Under the pieces are notes generated by a model. The model was given only the letters and a program-made list of their open reading frames with translations. It did not search any database and had not been told where the DNA came from. Below are positions 35,155 through 46,100 of a stretch of DNA of 64,000 nt, in pieces (within the stretch, counting starts at the first letter, position 1; each line of letters opens with the position of its first letter). Origin of the DNA: Lycorma delicatula. Taxonomy: Eukaryota > Arthropoda > Insecta > Hemiptera > Fulgoridae. The stretch is taken from assembly GCF_047948215.1 (NCBI RefSeq), contig NC_134465.1, forward strand, positions 41,887,946-41,951,945, in the 5' to 3' direction. A program made the translations under genes and the position numbers.

Positions 35155-35296
35155 ACAACCCAAAAAAAGGAGTGTTAATGTATTAAGGGTGTATGTATGT
35201 ATGTTTTTTCCACCGCAGCAGCACAACGGCTGAACCGATTTAGATGTATGACCCCGCGTTGGGATCCTTAAGTTACGGGAGCGTCATAGGATTTAC
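35155..35296 (-). repeat. Family B-type segment
   Basis: Reverse complement of the family B core: GGCTGAACCGATTTAGATG and CCGCGTTGGGATCC. Confidence 0.6.
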
Positions 35297-36605
35297 ATAT
35301 ATATATGTAGTTGTGCAGATTTTCCGGTTAAAGCATAAACTTTAATATGAATTGAATTAATGAACTGTGAACTGTGAGCCTCCATTACTATGTGATCTGC
35401 GTTTGAACTGAATGATTCCAACCGATCGAATGAATAATATTAATAAGATGATGCGAGACCTCGTGCGAGGTTAGATCGATCACCACCATCGAACGATAAC
35501 AAACGGGGTGTCCCTGGGGCGCTGTTTTGAGAAGTGCAATGGGATGCTTTTAACAATCATCCGATTTTAAAAATTGAAACGGGGTATTTGCTAGTATAAC
35601 AAAATATCACGACGGAACCTAACCGAAATAATATTTTTTTTTTTTTGTCTTCAGTCATTTGGCTGGTTTGATGCAGCTCTCCAAGATTCCCTATCTAGTG
35701 CTAGTCATTTCATTTCAGTACACCCTCTACACCCTACATCCCTAACAATTTGTTTTACGTATTCCAAACGTGGCCTGCCTACACAATTTTTCCCTTCTAC
35801 CTGTCCTTCCAATATTAAAGCGACTATTCCAGGATGCCTTAGTATGTGGCCTATAAGTCTGTCTCTTCTTTTAACTATATTTTTCCAAATGCTTCTTTCT
35901 TCATCTATTTGCCGCAATACCTCTTCATTTGTCACTTTATCCACCCATCTGATTTTTAACATTCTCCTATAGCACCGCATTTCATAAGCTTCTAATCTTT
36001 TCTTCTCAGATACTCCGATTGTCCAAGTTTCACTTCCATATAAAGCGACACTCCAAACATATACTTTCAAAAATCTTTTCCTGACATTTAAATTAATTGA
36101 TATATATAACAGATATATTCAGAAATGGACCTTCTTTGACGCTATATAGAATACGAATGTATTCATAGATTTATTGATGACAAAAAAGACGTAATTCAGT
36201 AAATTATATTTATACCGAATAAAATTATGTTCCCACGATTGATCTAATTAATAGAAATATTTACCAATATAAAACTCATAAACTATAAATATCTGAATTA
36301 TTAATAATGATATAAATTAAATAAATTTTTAAATAAGGTATGATTAACATTATCAGTTTTTTAAATCGTCACATATTTACTTATGAAAATGAGTCATTTG
36401 TTAATGTGATCGGTATATTTTCATTTATAAGGACATTAATGAAACTGCATGTATTCTTGAAATACTTTTTGCCCAAAAAGTAATGTAATGTATTTAGGGT
36501 GTACGTATGTATGTTTGTTCCACCGTAGCTCAACGGTTGTTTTGATTTAAATGTATCACCCCGCGTTGGAATCCTTACTTTATCGGGAGCGTCACAGGTT
36601 ATACA
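35296..36605 (-). repeat. Family C repeat, copy 2 (inverted, split by an RTE insertion)
   Basis: Reverse complement of 29540-30530, interrupted at 35633-36097 by a 5'-truncated RTE-like element. Landmarks: TGTGAACTGTGAGCCTCCAT, GATGATGCGAGACCTCGTGC, CACGACGGAACC before the insert and TATATTCAGAAATGGA after it. Confidence 0.75.
35633..36097 (-). mobile_element. RTE-like retrotransposon, 5'-truncated copy inside family C
   Basis: Minus-strand frame from about 36070 (KVYVWSVALYGSETWTIG) through RMLKIRWVDKVTNEEVLRQI to CVGRPRLEYVKQIV. The 3' end is AGCCAAATGACTGAAGAC plus an A-tail (T-run 35633-35646). Closest to the 31236-31893 copy. It retains only the C-terminal third of the ORF and splits a family C element, so it inserted after that repeat. 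Confidence 0.85.
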
Positions 36606-36607
36606 CA

Positions 36608-36890
36608 GAGGATGTTTCTAAAATGGTGGGCTGGCTATACTTTTTCCGATTCTAACTGTAAAACTAAACAAAAAATATTCTTAGGAAAAACGGCAATTTC
36701 TTCATAGTTCTCTTGCTGTCCGCCATTTTGTTATTTTTATATAACAATTTATATCTCAAGTTCGAATAGAAGAATCACATTAATCATTTGTAAGTGTCCC
36801 TGTAATAAAGTTTTAAAACCTGGCAAAAAAATCAAGACTTAAATACCTTTGCAAATTACAAAATGGCGGCCATTTGTATTTGTCAATCCG
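36608..36890 (+). repeat. Family E repeat, copy 2
   Basis: TGTTTCTAAAATGGTGGGCT to AATTACAAAATGGCGGCC, matching 29242-29530 in the same orientation. Confidence 0.7.
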
Positions 36891-37239
36891 TTATATCTCC
36901 AAAAATATAAGTTTTATCAAAACGTGTGCTTTGCTAAAATATTAAGCCTTTTATTTTGAACAAAATGACGTTTTATTTTTTAAAATCGGTTAACAAATAG
37001 CCGAGTTGTGGGAGAAAATTGATGTTGTAATTTCGTGTCAGTTTTCATGTCCCTCACTTTACGTCCAATTCGATGAAATATTAATTGTTTTTATTTTTTA
37101 TTAATTCTAGTATTGTAAATTAGTATCAAATTAACTAATAATTTTCTCACAATAATAGACCTAATAATTACAAAAATAAAACAACAACCTGTGATAATAT
37201 TACGTTAATTGTTGTAGAATATTAGGTGTAATTAACAAT

Positions 37240-37900
37240 TAACAATTATTATAAGAGATGTTCAACGTGTCCACCATTAGAGGAGATATTCCACAAGTTT
37301 CCAGTATTTTTCCGAGAGATTATCTTAACCATTAAAAAATTTCGGGAGTATTCCTAATTTCTTGAAATCCTCTGTTGAAAATCCTCAATGTTAAGCATCG
37401 GAATTGAATAAACAATATATTTCAAAAGGCCTCACAGTTAGAAGTCAAGAAGTTAAAAGCCAGATAATCGGGCAGACCAGGACACTGGCCCTCCGCGACC
37501 TATCCATTTTTTCATGAAAAGTTTCATCCAGGAAATCTAATAACGACTAACTGAAATCTGCTGGAGCTTCATAATGGTGAAATCACATATTTCCTCTTAA
37601 TTGCAAAGGTTCCAAAAAATGTGGAAGATTTTCGTCAAATGAGCAAGATATTTTTCTCCGTTTAAATGATTTAGTAGAATGACAAAATCCAAATGATAGT
37701 CATTAAAAATATCTGTCCGTATGTTCAGGGAAAATCTTTGGTGATCGCTAATTTGGAAGGTACCGTAAGGATTCTCGTCGCTCCAGATACGCTGGTTCTG
37801 ATAGTTTTGAACACCATTCCAGTTGAAAGAAACTTCATTTTTACATTGAAAAAATTATCCAAAATAATGTCAACTGATTGACAGAAAAAAGAAAACAGAA
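37240..37900 (-). pseudogene. Mariner-like (DDE) transposase relic
   Basis: Minus-strand pieces in changing frames: RIWSDENPYGTFQISDHQ and RFSLNIRTDIF (about 37800-37680), then LQLRGNM*FHHYEAPADFS around the second catalytic block (HYEAPADFS where an intact enzyme would have HDGAPxHF, about 37610-37560), LLDFLDETFHEKMDRSRR (about 37550-37490) and a degraded terminal part near 37270. The catalytic Asp of the second block is replaced. Stops are frequent. Confidence 0.65.
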
Positions 37901-38160
37901 AATGAATTAGAGAAATAAAAAGTGGTGGAAAAATGGAAAAACAAGAACTCAGAAAAAAAAATCGTGCTCTTAGACGTTCATAACGGGATAAAAGTAAGAA
38001 ATGAATTAAGTATAAAAAAACTTTAATAATTAAAAATAAATTCTCAGATTCATTCCCATAAGGAATTTTATTTGTTAAACCTTTAAATATCAAATATAAC
38101 AATTTTTCATCTTTCTTTCCGTATAACCAAGATTCGGTCAATCAAGAGTGTACCAGATGC
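37901..38160. other. Possible upstream part of the preceding transposase
   Basis: A minus-strand frame is open through 38141 but its sequence has no clear similarity; it may be the transposase N-terminal part in decay. Confidence 0.3.
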
Positions 38161-38184
38161 GTTAAACAGTTAGCGCTTGATCTG

Positions 38185-38460
38185 CTGATACATACGCCGT
38201 TTGAATTTTGAAAATCGGACGAGCGGTTGCCAAGATATTACGATGGCACCCCATCGCATTCGTCCCCAATTTCCGAACGGCGCCCCAGGGGCACTTGAAA
38301 ATATTATCATCTAAGGGGTATCACTTTGAGCGGATGAAATTATCATTCAGGGGGAGGAAAATTTTCAGAGCACTAGGACCAACCGTTTTTGAGATATTTC
38401 CGATTTTTTTCCGAATATTCGAATCAGTAAAAAGGTACTAAATTCCCCCAAAACTTCTAT
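38185..38460 (+). repeat. Family C-like fragment
   Basis: CGTTTGAATTTTGAAAATCG and GCGCCCCAGGGGCAC resemble 30085-30185 of family C. The rest is anonymous and ends in a TA run (38458-38478). Confidence 0.5.
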
Positions 38461-38479
38461 ATATATATATATATATATG

Positions 38480-39084
38480 GTATATCGATATATAATAATA
38501 TAACAAGTATACACGTGACCACTACGAGACATGTACTAACCAATCGGGATTTTCCGCTAGTGATCGGTACATTCCGGTGCTAAGCTAAGGAGGACGCACA
38601 CAGATATAAATGCCGTTTAGTAGGGTAGAATTTATGTGTTACAACAGTTTCTTAAAGTATCAATAAAATTTTTTCAAAATCCGAATTTATCCAGCCGCCT
38701 TTTTCATACAGACATCATACCTACTTTTTATTTATACCGTTTTTCTCGTCTTAAAAAGGCCTTTAATAAAATGATTTACCACACAAAGGGCTTACCATTT
38801 AAAATGTTTATGTTACAACCCCTAGTTCAAATTTTATTTCTTGTTAACAGGTAAAGTAGTTGAACGATATCTTATCCTGAAAGTTACAGTATTCTATCTG
38901 GAACAACATCAAAGTTGGTGAGGGTTTCCATAATTTTGACTCGCTCTGTATATTTTAATAACATAAAATTATCATTAAATAAGCTGACAATACAATTATA
39001 ATTTGTATGCCTGGCTTACATACAAAATTTAATTAAAAATATTTATCATTTGATTTAAATACAACATTTTTTCGTTTATTTAAT
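38480..39084. other. AT-rich DNA, nothing recognised
   Basis: Carries the GCTAGTGATCGGTACATTCC string shared with 21230. No gene supported. Confidence 0.35.
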
Positions 39085-39990
39085 CCATTTTTCTAAATAA
39101 AGCAGACGCGCATACCGTATTTAACCGGCGCGGATGTAGCGTTACTAGCGGTGACGGTCGATACTAACTAAACTAATGTAATTTTACAACTTACATACAA
39201 TGAATTTCGCTCGTACGGTCGGCAGACTGGTGTAGCCGCAAGGCTTAACTCACCAGGTACTGAGTCGACCGAGTTCGAGACCTGGCCAAACCAAGTTACT
39301 TTTTTACACTTTAAATATTATTAATATATTTAATTTTACCGCTCACCTGTGATGTCACATCATAGTACACACGACTACAATAATATTTTTTGGGGTGGAG
39401 TAGTTTTTTCAAAAAATTGTTTTGTAAATACTGTTATTTCTTAATTGTGTGTAAGTAAAATATGATCTTAATTAGGCAAACTCTTCAGATACTGAGAGTA
39501 ACCTTGCCCTACTGTCTCACCCCTTTGACCTAAGTTGAAAATTTAATGGCATCAATTGCACATAAATAGAAGTAATCTGACCTAGTGTGATCAAAATCGG
39601 TCCAGTAGTTCTGGATATATAAGGCAATTTAGAGGCCCATACCGAATACACACACGTATATACGAGCATTAACATCCGGAAAATTTCAATCCGGTTTTTC
39701 GGGTTCCTTAGATGTCAAAAAGTCAAGATCCGTTATAAAACGCATATGCCCAAATTGGACCGATTTAAATACTTTTCGTTATGGGAAAATTAAACATCGG
39801 AAACGGGAAAAGTCAAAATCGTATAGTGCAGTACAATATAAGAACATCTTATTGTTTAATATTGTTTAAAAATTAAAATATATTTAATTATAAAATCGAG
39901 AATGTTAGATATGAATTAATATTTATTAACATCAGAAAATAAACCCAAAAAGGTAACTTTTGGAGAGTACAATACACGTCAAATGATCAA
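39085..39990 (+). repeat. Family F repeat, long copy with a tRNA-like head
   Basis: About 0.9-kb non-coding repeat. The tRNA-like part is at 39218-39296 (GGTGTAGCCGCAAGGCTTAA, B-box-like GAGTTCGAGACC). The downstream body contains AAATCGGTCCAGTAGTTCTG and ATTGGACCGATTTAAATACT. An inverted copy is at 25290-26244 and fragments lie at 16005-16075, 16390-16690 and 63935-64000. The tRNA-like segment sits inside rather than at the 5' end, unlike a simple SINE. Confidence 0.7.
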
Positions 39991-40195
39991 AATATAGGAA
40001 ATAGCTAATTTATTAATTTACTAATTAATTCATTTTCATTAAAAAAAAATTAATTTTACAAAAGATTTTCTCGTTAATTGTTTTTTATTGATTCATAAGG
40101 AAATAATATTAATGATCATAATAACAATTATTTTATTATTATTATACTTTTTTTTAAAAAAAGAGGTACCTTAAAGGTAAGCTATATCAAATAGC
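39991..40195. other. AT-rich DNA, nothing recognised
   Basis: No supported feature. Confidence 0.35.
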
Positions 40196-40625
40196 GGCCA
40201 TGTTAACTAACACAACTCAGATATTGATCGCGTTAGAAGCCAAGTTGTGTACACTTCCATTCCGCCGCCGAGTAAAACGCCGCCGCGCGCCTCCTTTTAA
40301 GCAAGCAAAAGACGAGGCTACGGGGGGACCACCAGATGTGACGTCGAACTTGTCATCCCCTCCTCTCTACCTACTCATCCACCCTGTAAAATCACCCCTC
40401 CTACCCGCTCTTGTTACACCAACCCCCTCGCTTCATCTTTTCCTGTCCTTTTTACACCATCATCACAGTGTACGGTACGCAGACGGGTTGGAATACCTTC
40501 TCTTCCTTATGGTTCAGTGCGCGTCCCTAAATTACTACGTTCTCAATCTTAACCCCCCTTTCATCTACACTCGCCTACTAATACAACTCCTTTCCTTTCA
40601 ATGTTAAGCGTGAATGTTACCTTAA
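40196..40625 (+). other. GC-richer island with a 135-codon open frame, function unknown
   Basis: 40200-40607 is open on the plus strand and CpG-bearing at its start (CCGCCGCCGAGTAAAACGCC near 40263), against a strongly AT-rich background. The predicted protein is low in recognisable features: a basic RRRVKRRRAPP stretch near the N-terminus, then Pro/Leu/His-rich sequence. I recognise no family. It lies 8.3 kb upstream of the homeobox exon on the same strand, so an upstream regulatory or untranslated exon is possible, but nothing proves that. It could also be a chance frame in a GC patch. Confidence 0.3.
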
Positions 40626-40672
40626 AATAAATGTCATACGTTAGTGACGAAATAAAAAACCTTCTGTTTTCT

Positions 40673-40673
<1 letters not shown>

Positions 40674-40755
<82 letters not shown>

Positions 40756-40756
40756 T
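40674..40756. repeat. (AT)n then (AC)n microsatellite
   Basis: About 66 bp of AT followed by about 16 bp of AC. Confidence 0.95.
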
Positions 40757-41780
40757 CAAACACGTTACGGGCAATAAAACAAATATTTTTGAAAAAGTAT
40801 AGTAATAATAAAACAGACATAAAATACTCACACAAAACAATATCATTTTTTCTTCAAATCTTTTTTTTTCTTTAAAATAAATGCCAATATAAAAAAAACT
40901 TACTAATCTTAATTTGGTGCTGATATCAATGTCAAAATTTAAAAAAAAGTTAAAAAAAACGTCTTTTTTATATATTTTAGGTTAATAAGTTTGTAATCAA
41001 CCCAATTTCCCCTTTTTTTTAGTTTTTGGAATTCTTTTGCCGTTCTGGTCTGAAAATGTCTTTAAACGGATTTGATTTACAACCCCTAAAATTGAGAGTA
41101 GGGTAAATAATCGTCATTGACGAGAAACGTTTTATCTCCGATATGATTTATCCTAGAAACCTAATTATTTAACCAATATAAACAGAACGTTTTGTTCAGT
41201 GATGTGTAGAACGTTTTTTGTTTACCAGTTTCCACCATCAGAAAATTGTTTTTTTGCGAAAATTTAAAAAAAAAGATGATAACGTTTCCTTGAAATTTTA
41301 TTTTTTATTTAATTTCATGCGAATTATTTTAAGATAACCTTTCGACACATCATAGATAAAGAATTTATGTCAATTTTAGCTATAACTTATACTTAACTCA
41401 TTACTACAATCACATGTGAACAATGTTTTAGAAATGGCACCCAAATAATTACACAATGTGAAATAAAAAACAGTAATTAATGGTCCGATGTAAATAATTA
41501 ACATTAAAAATGAAAATATTCAAAAGCATTTGTCAAAATATTACACAGTAAACAAATGTGCACGTCACAATCATATAACTTCACTATTCTAAATGTAGTG
41601 CGACTTCAGATGGGAAAAAAATGTATTAAAAGACGACAAAATAAGATTTAAAATGAGTCATAAATAAACTGCTTATTGCTATTTAAACTCGAGAAATAAA
41701 TTTTTGCAAATCGACAATTGTTTTATGTTAAAAGAAGAAATTTCACATAGCAACAACCGATATTGGAATTAAATATTTTT
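40757..41780. other. AT-rich DNA, nothing recognised
   Basis: No gene or repeat copy seen. Confidence 0.4.
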
Positions 41781-44045
41781 ACTTCCTTGTACGAAGTAAA
41801 GGAAGAATTGTTTAATCGCGAAAAATTTCTGTTTTCTGATTTCAACTGAAATAACCATTTTGATTATCCCTGAATCCATTTTGACTATTTTCGGCGTAAC
41901 GTCTGTACGTATATATCTCCCATAACTCAAAAACGATTATCCGTACAATGTTGAAATTTTGGATTTAGGACTGTTGTAACATCTATTTGTGTACCTTTCC
42001 TTTTGATTTCAATCGACTGGGTCAAAAATATATATACAGTCAGACCTCTAAATAAAGCAGGGTTTCAATTTTTAAACATTTGGATTTTGGACTTTTTTTT
42101 AACTTTTTTTTTTTTTATATTTCCACCTACTCCTCTGGAACGGATCTACAATCAAGTTTGACTCGCGCCAGAGGAGTGTCCTTTACTCTAGCTCGCCTCC
42201 CCGCCCGCCGGCTGTATGTCCGGCATGGCAGGTCAGTTCACCGGTTAGTTCTTTTTTTTCGTAGGTGGAAATTCCACATACAAGCCGTCATCAGCGAGCG
42301 GTTTCTTCTTGACGAGCTTCCTCATCTTTCTTCTTTATAACTGCGGTTATAAACGACGAGATCACATTAAAGTTATCCTCGTTAAGTAGCATTTTATCCA
42401 CCACATTCTCCGTAGATAATGGCCCTATACGTCTTACACAGGATTGCCTGCTTTCAGTCCAACGGTTACATTCAAATACTACATGTTCAGGGGAATCATA
42501 AGCCCCACAGTAAGGACAGTTGTTGTTATCTACCCTTAGTCTCGCACATAAATAGGACCTGAACGACCCATGCCCTGTAAAAAATTGCGTTATCCAGTAA
42601 TTTATGTCCCCGAACTTCCTTTCTATCCACGGTCGGATCAAAGGTATCAAACGATGTGTCCATCGTCCCGTGTTGGCTACATCCCAACGATGTTGCCAAT
42701 TACGCAGCATCTCTTCATATGCTTCTTTAGAAGGTTGTCCACATGCTATACTCACTCGCATCTCCGCCAGTTGTTTAAGCGGAGGAACTCCTGCAATTAC
42801 GAGTACTGCCTCGGTGGAGACTGAAGAATATGCGCATATCACTCTTAAGCCCATGCGCCGTTGAATTCCTTCAAGGGCTCTTCTGTTCTTGTCGGCACGC
42901 AGAGCTCTTTCCCAGACTTGTACACCGTAAAGTAAGATGGAATTAACTACGTGAGCGTAAATCTTACGCTTCGCAGTTCTGGATCCTGTCATATTACCGA
43001 ATAATCTGCTAAGATTTTGGACCGTGCATTCAGCTCGTTTACGTATTTCATTCACGTGTGCCGTAAAACTCCTCCTCTTGTCAAGCCAGATCCCTAAATA
43101 TTTGGCTGAAGTCTGTTGCTGGACAAGATTACCCCCTACTCGAATTAGGATGTCAGATATTCTCCTACGACCTGTCATGACTACGTATTTTGTTTTACCA
43201 TGCGAAAGTTTTAAGCCTTTAGTAGACATCCAGACTTCTGCCATTCGTATCGCTGCGTTTGCCTTCTCCGATACCTCTACTTCAGTTTTTCCAGTAACAA
43301 CCAAGGCCAGGTCGTCAGCAAAAGCCACTGGGAAAACACCCAGAGGATAACTCAGCCCGAGAATTCCGTCATAGACCAGATTCCAAAGGAGTGGCCCCAA
43401 GACAGAGCCTTAGACTTTTTTTTAACTGCAATGTAATAAGCCCACGTGAGATCTTTTCAACGATTCATAAATGGTACTTATTTTCATTGGTTTGAAAGTT
43501 ATAGCCAATAGAAGTTTTAATTAATTAAATATTTGGATCTTAGAAGAAGGCACATCGGTTCGAATCAAATTTTATCTTTCTTTTTTTTAACTTTTTGTTT
43601 TAATTTAAATATTTCATTTCATTTTTTTTTATAATAAAATTTTGTTTATTTTTCATTTCAATTCAAACATTTTTACAATTAGTGTTAAATACTTATTAAT
43701 AAATCAGTATATTTAAATTTAAAAAAAAGTTAAAAAAATATATGTATACGAAGTCAGATACGAACCGATGTATACATGGTTACGGATCCGACTCGTTCTC
43801 ACTTACACCTATCTACTTTAGTGATTTGAAACAAAATTAATATATAAACTAATATAAAATGCTAAGTAACGTTTTAGGGCCATTTTTCTGTGTAAATGTC
43901 CATTTTATTAAAGAATTGGAGGATCGTATCTCACTTAAATGAAATAAGTTTCGATGAAGTGCAGAAAAAATTGTGTATATGGGCGTGTTTTATTTGGCTA
44001 TGTGTATATAGGCGTACAAGGAAGTCATGTGGTGTCCACATCAGA
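41781..44045 (-). mobile_element. Family A repeat, copy 3 (inverted, split by an R1-like insertion)
   Basis: Left part 41781-42104 and right part 43413-44045 together form one reverse-complement family A element. The ends are ACTTCCTTGTACGAAGTAAA at 41781 and GCGTACAAGGAAGTCATGTG at about 44015, the best-preserved terminal inverted repeats of the family. ATCCCTGAATCCATTTTGAC is near 41865. The break is marked by the same 15 bases on both sides. Confidence 0.8.
42104..43413 (-). mobile_element. R1-like non-LTR retrotransposon, 5'-truncated, open frame intact
   Basis: Minus-strand frame from the truncation point (GSVLGPLLWNLVYDG, RT block B, about 43410) to the stop at 42291, 369 codons from the first Met. 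It carries the catalytic FADD in PVAFADDLALVVTG (about 43320), KYLGIWLDKRRSFTAHVNEI, NSILLYGVQVWERAL, WQHRWDVANTGRWTHRLIP and the terminal zinc-knuckle-like CPYCGAYDSPEHVVFEC. The 3' UTR runs to about 42104 and ends in an A-tail (T-run). It is flanked by the 15-bp direct repeat GACTTTTTTTTAACT at 42090-42104 and 43413-43427, a target-site duplication. The uninterrupted frame and exact duplication indicate a recent insertion. R1-clade placement is inferred. Confidence 0.9.
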
Positions 44046-44574
44046 TTTTTTTTTTAGCATTTACACTTAAGAAATAGAAAAAATAAATATATAATATTAA
44101 AAAGCAGATTTTAAAGCATCAATAAATGAAACAAAAAAGCATTCTTTTTTCAAATACTGGATTGATTACCCCCTTATTTTTTTAAGTTAATTTTTCCAAA
44201 GTTTAATTTATTTAAAAATATTTCTTTTTACTTACCTTATACGACTATTATAGAATATAAAAGACGCGTTACTATTTGTCATGGTATCAAAAATTACTCG
44301 TCGAGATGTACAGAACAAAATTTTCTGATTCAGGGGACCAATAAACGCCGAAATCCGGAAATAACCATTTTAAAAAAGTGTATGTATTGTGTTGGCCTCT
44401 ATTAAACTTAATAGTACAGGGACGAACCGATGCAGAAACTTTAAATTTGGTAGAATAACTTTTATTTAGAGGGCATTGATTCTATTATATTAAAAAAAAA
44501 AATATATATATATCAGCGGAGTGAAAAGTTATGAAAGTGGAAAGTATATTACCTCGATAACAATATCATAAGGC
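44046..44574. other. AT-rich DNA, nothing recognised
   Basis: May include diverged flank of family D; not established. Confidence 0.35.
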
Positions 44575-44683
44575 CGAAAATACGAGTACCTTGATTCGAC
44601 TTCCAGAAATTTTCTACATATCTTCGCGTTTCATATCCTCCAAACCACAAAACCACAGTCAGCTCAAAAGTTTATATATACAT

Positions 44684-44736
<53 letters not shown>

Positions 44737-45470
44737 CATATGCATATATATATTTCACTTTCTTGTGGACACGATAACTACCGTAATTTTGCGCCGATCA
44801 CTTTCAAATTGTTTCCTAAAAATAAATCGACCTAAAATGTCGGTTGAGTTCGTTAACGGTCAAAATCAGAGCATAAGGGTGGAAATGGGGGAGCCTTTTT
44901 CGAAAACACAAAATATCTCTATAACTTTCTTATTAAGCAAAATATTGAATTCGTTTAAAGTTCCTACTATTCTTTGTATAAGGGCCTAAAACTTATCTAA
45001 GTGAAGTTTTTTGATATCACCAACCATTGGCCCAGGGGGTGGAAAATGGGGTTTTGAAGACAAAAAAAAAATATCATACCTTCCTTAATAAGCGCAGTGT
45101 TGAATCGGTTTAAAGTGGTTGTTAGTCCTTTAAACATTATTTAAAACGTTTTTTTGAAACAATTTTTGATATGACCAACCCTTACGGCGAGGGATGACTA
45201 AAATGTTGCTGGAATTGTAAGAAGACGGGGGCTTGTATGCTAGACATGTGAAACTTTTTTTCACATGCAACCATTGTCGTATTGAGTAAATTTGAAGTTT
45301 TTCTTAACTTTAAGGTGGAAATCTTTTTTATCCCTTACGTAGCACCGGTGAAATCTACCTCCACCGTCCGGCGTGCCGAAAGGGATTTTTTTTATATTAA
45401 TTCCGCAAAAAATAATTATTCTAAAAACCACACCTTCTTTGTCTAAAATAAAGAATTTCAACCGATTTAT
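44575..45470 (+). repeat. Family D repeat, copy 1
   Basis: TTGATTCGACTTCCAGAAAT, TTCTTGTGGACACGATAAC, CATGCAACCATTGTCGTATT. Directly repeated at 49300-50060, roughly 85-90% alike by eye in aligned stretches. Contains a (TC)n run at 44687-44734. Non-coding; ends not defined. Confidence 0.75.
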
Positions 45471-45595
45471 AATATTATAAATAGTTAATTATCTGAATTA
45501 AACTTGTTTTAGAGTTACTTAAATGTCAGCTTGATTGTTTTTTTTTCAAAAGACATATAGACAATATTCGGTTAAATTTCGTACCTTCAAGATTT

Positions 45596-46100
45596 TTTTT
45601 CTGTTTAGCCTCTGGAACCACCGTAAGGTACTACTTTAGAGAATGATTGAGAATGATAGAGAATGATGAAGGATATTTATAAATGTAAATGAAGTATAAT
45701 CTTTTATAAACTCAGGTTGACCGTTCTTGAGATGTGTAGTTAATTGAAACCTAACCACCAAAGAACACCGGTATCCACGACCTAGTATTCTTTTTTTTGT
45801 GTTTTATTTATTTATTCTTTTGTTTAACCGTTAGGTATTGCTTCAGAGGATGAGATGAATGATTTATAGCGTGTGTAAAAATGTCAATATGCCTGACCGG
45901 GATTTGAACCCGGGACCTCCGGATGAGAGGCCGAGACGCTACCACTCGCGCCACGGAGGCGAAGACCAAGTCACTTTATATGGATTTGAATTCAAATCCA
46001 CATAAAAGTAACTGCCTTCACTAGGATTTGAACCTTAGAACTCTCGATTTTAAAATTAGCTGATTTTCGATGACCAGTTCACCACTAGATCACCCGGTGG
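45596..46100 (-). repeat. tRNA-derived SINE, family 1, split by a second SINE
   Basis: Tail end at 45596 (TTTTTCTGTTTAGCCTCTGG), body to 45790, interruption by 45791-45960, then a continuation from about 45987 (TTCAAATCCACATAAAAGTA) to the head ACTAGATCACCCGGTGG. An imperfect inverted duplication lies at the right-hand junction (45970-46011). Confidence 0.8.
45791..45960 (-). repeat. tRNA-derived SINE, family 2, nested in family 1
   Basis: Minus strand head GCCTCCGTGGCGCGAGTGGT (A box), GGTTCAAATCCCGGTCAGGC (B box). The tRNA-like 71 bases at 45890-45960 are well kept, but the acceptor stem pairs for only four bases. It also appears at 31915-32079. An A-rich 3' tail (T-run 45791-45799) and insertion within another SINE show it moved as a retroposon. 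Confidence 0.75.

Noticed and set aside
40561..40846. Minus-strand frames rich in Ile/Tyr
   Set aside because: Translation of the AT/AC microsatellite.
42570..42864. Plus-strand frames opposite the R1-like ORF, and similar ones at 43024-43350
   Set aside because: Antisense shadows of the R1-like protein.
44687..44734. Long Leu/Ser run in a 132-codon frame at 44591-44989
   Set aside because: It is a (TC)n microsatellite inside the non-coding family D repeat.
45890..45960. tRNA gene on the minus strand
   Set aside because: A and B boxes are good but the acceptor stem pairs for only four bases, and the segment belongs to a SINE with an A-rich tail inserted in another SINE.
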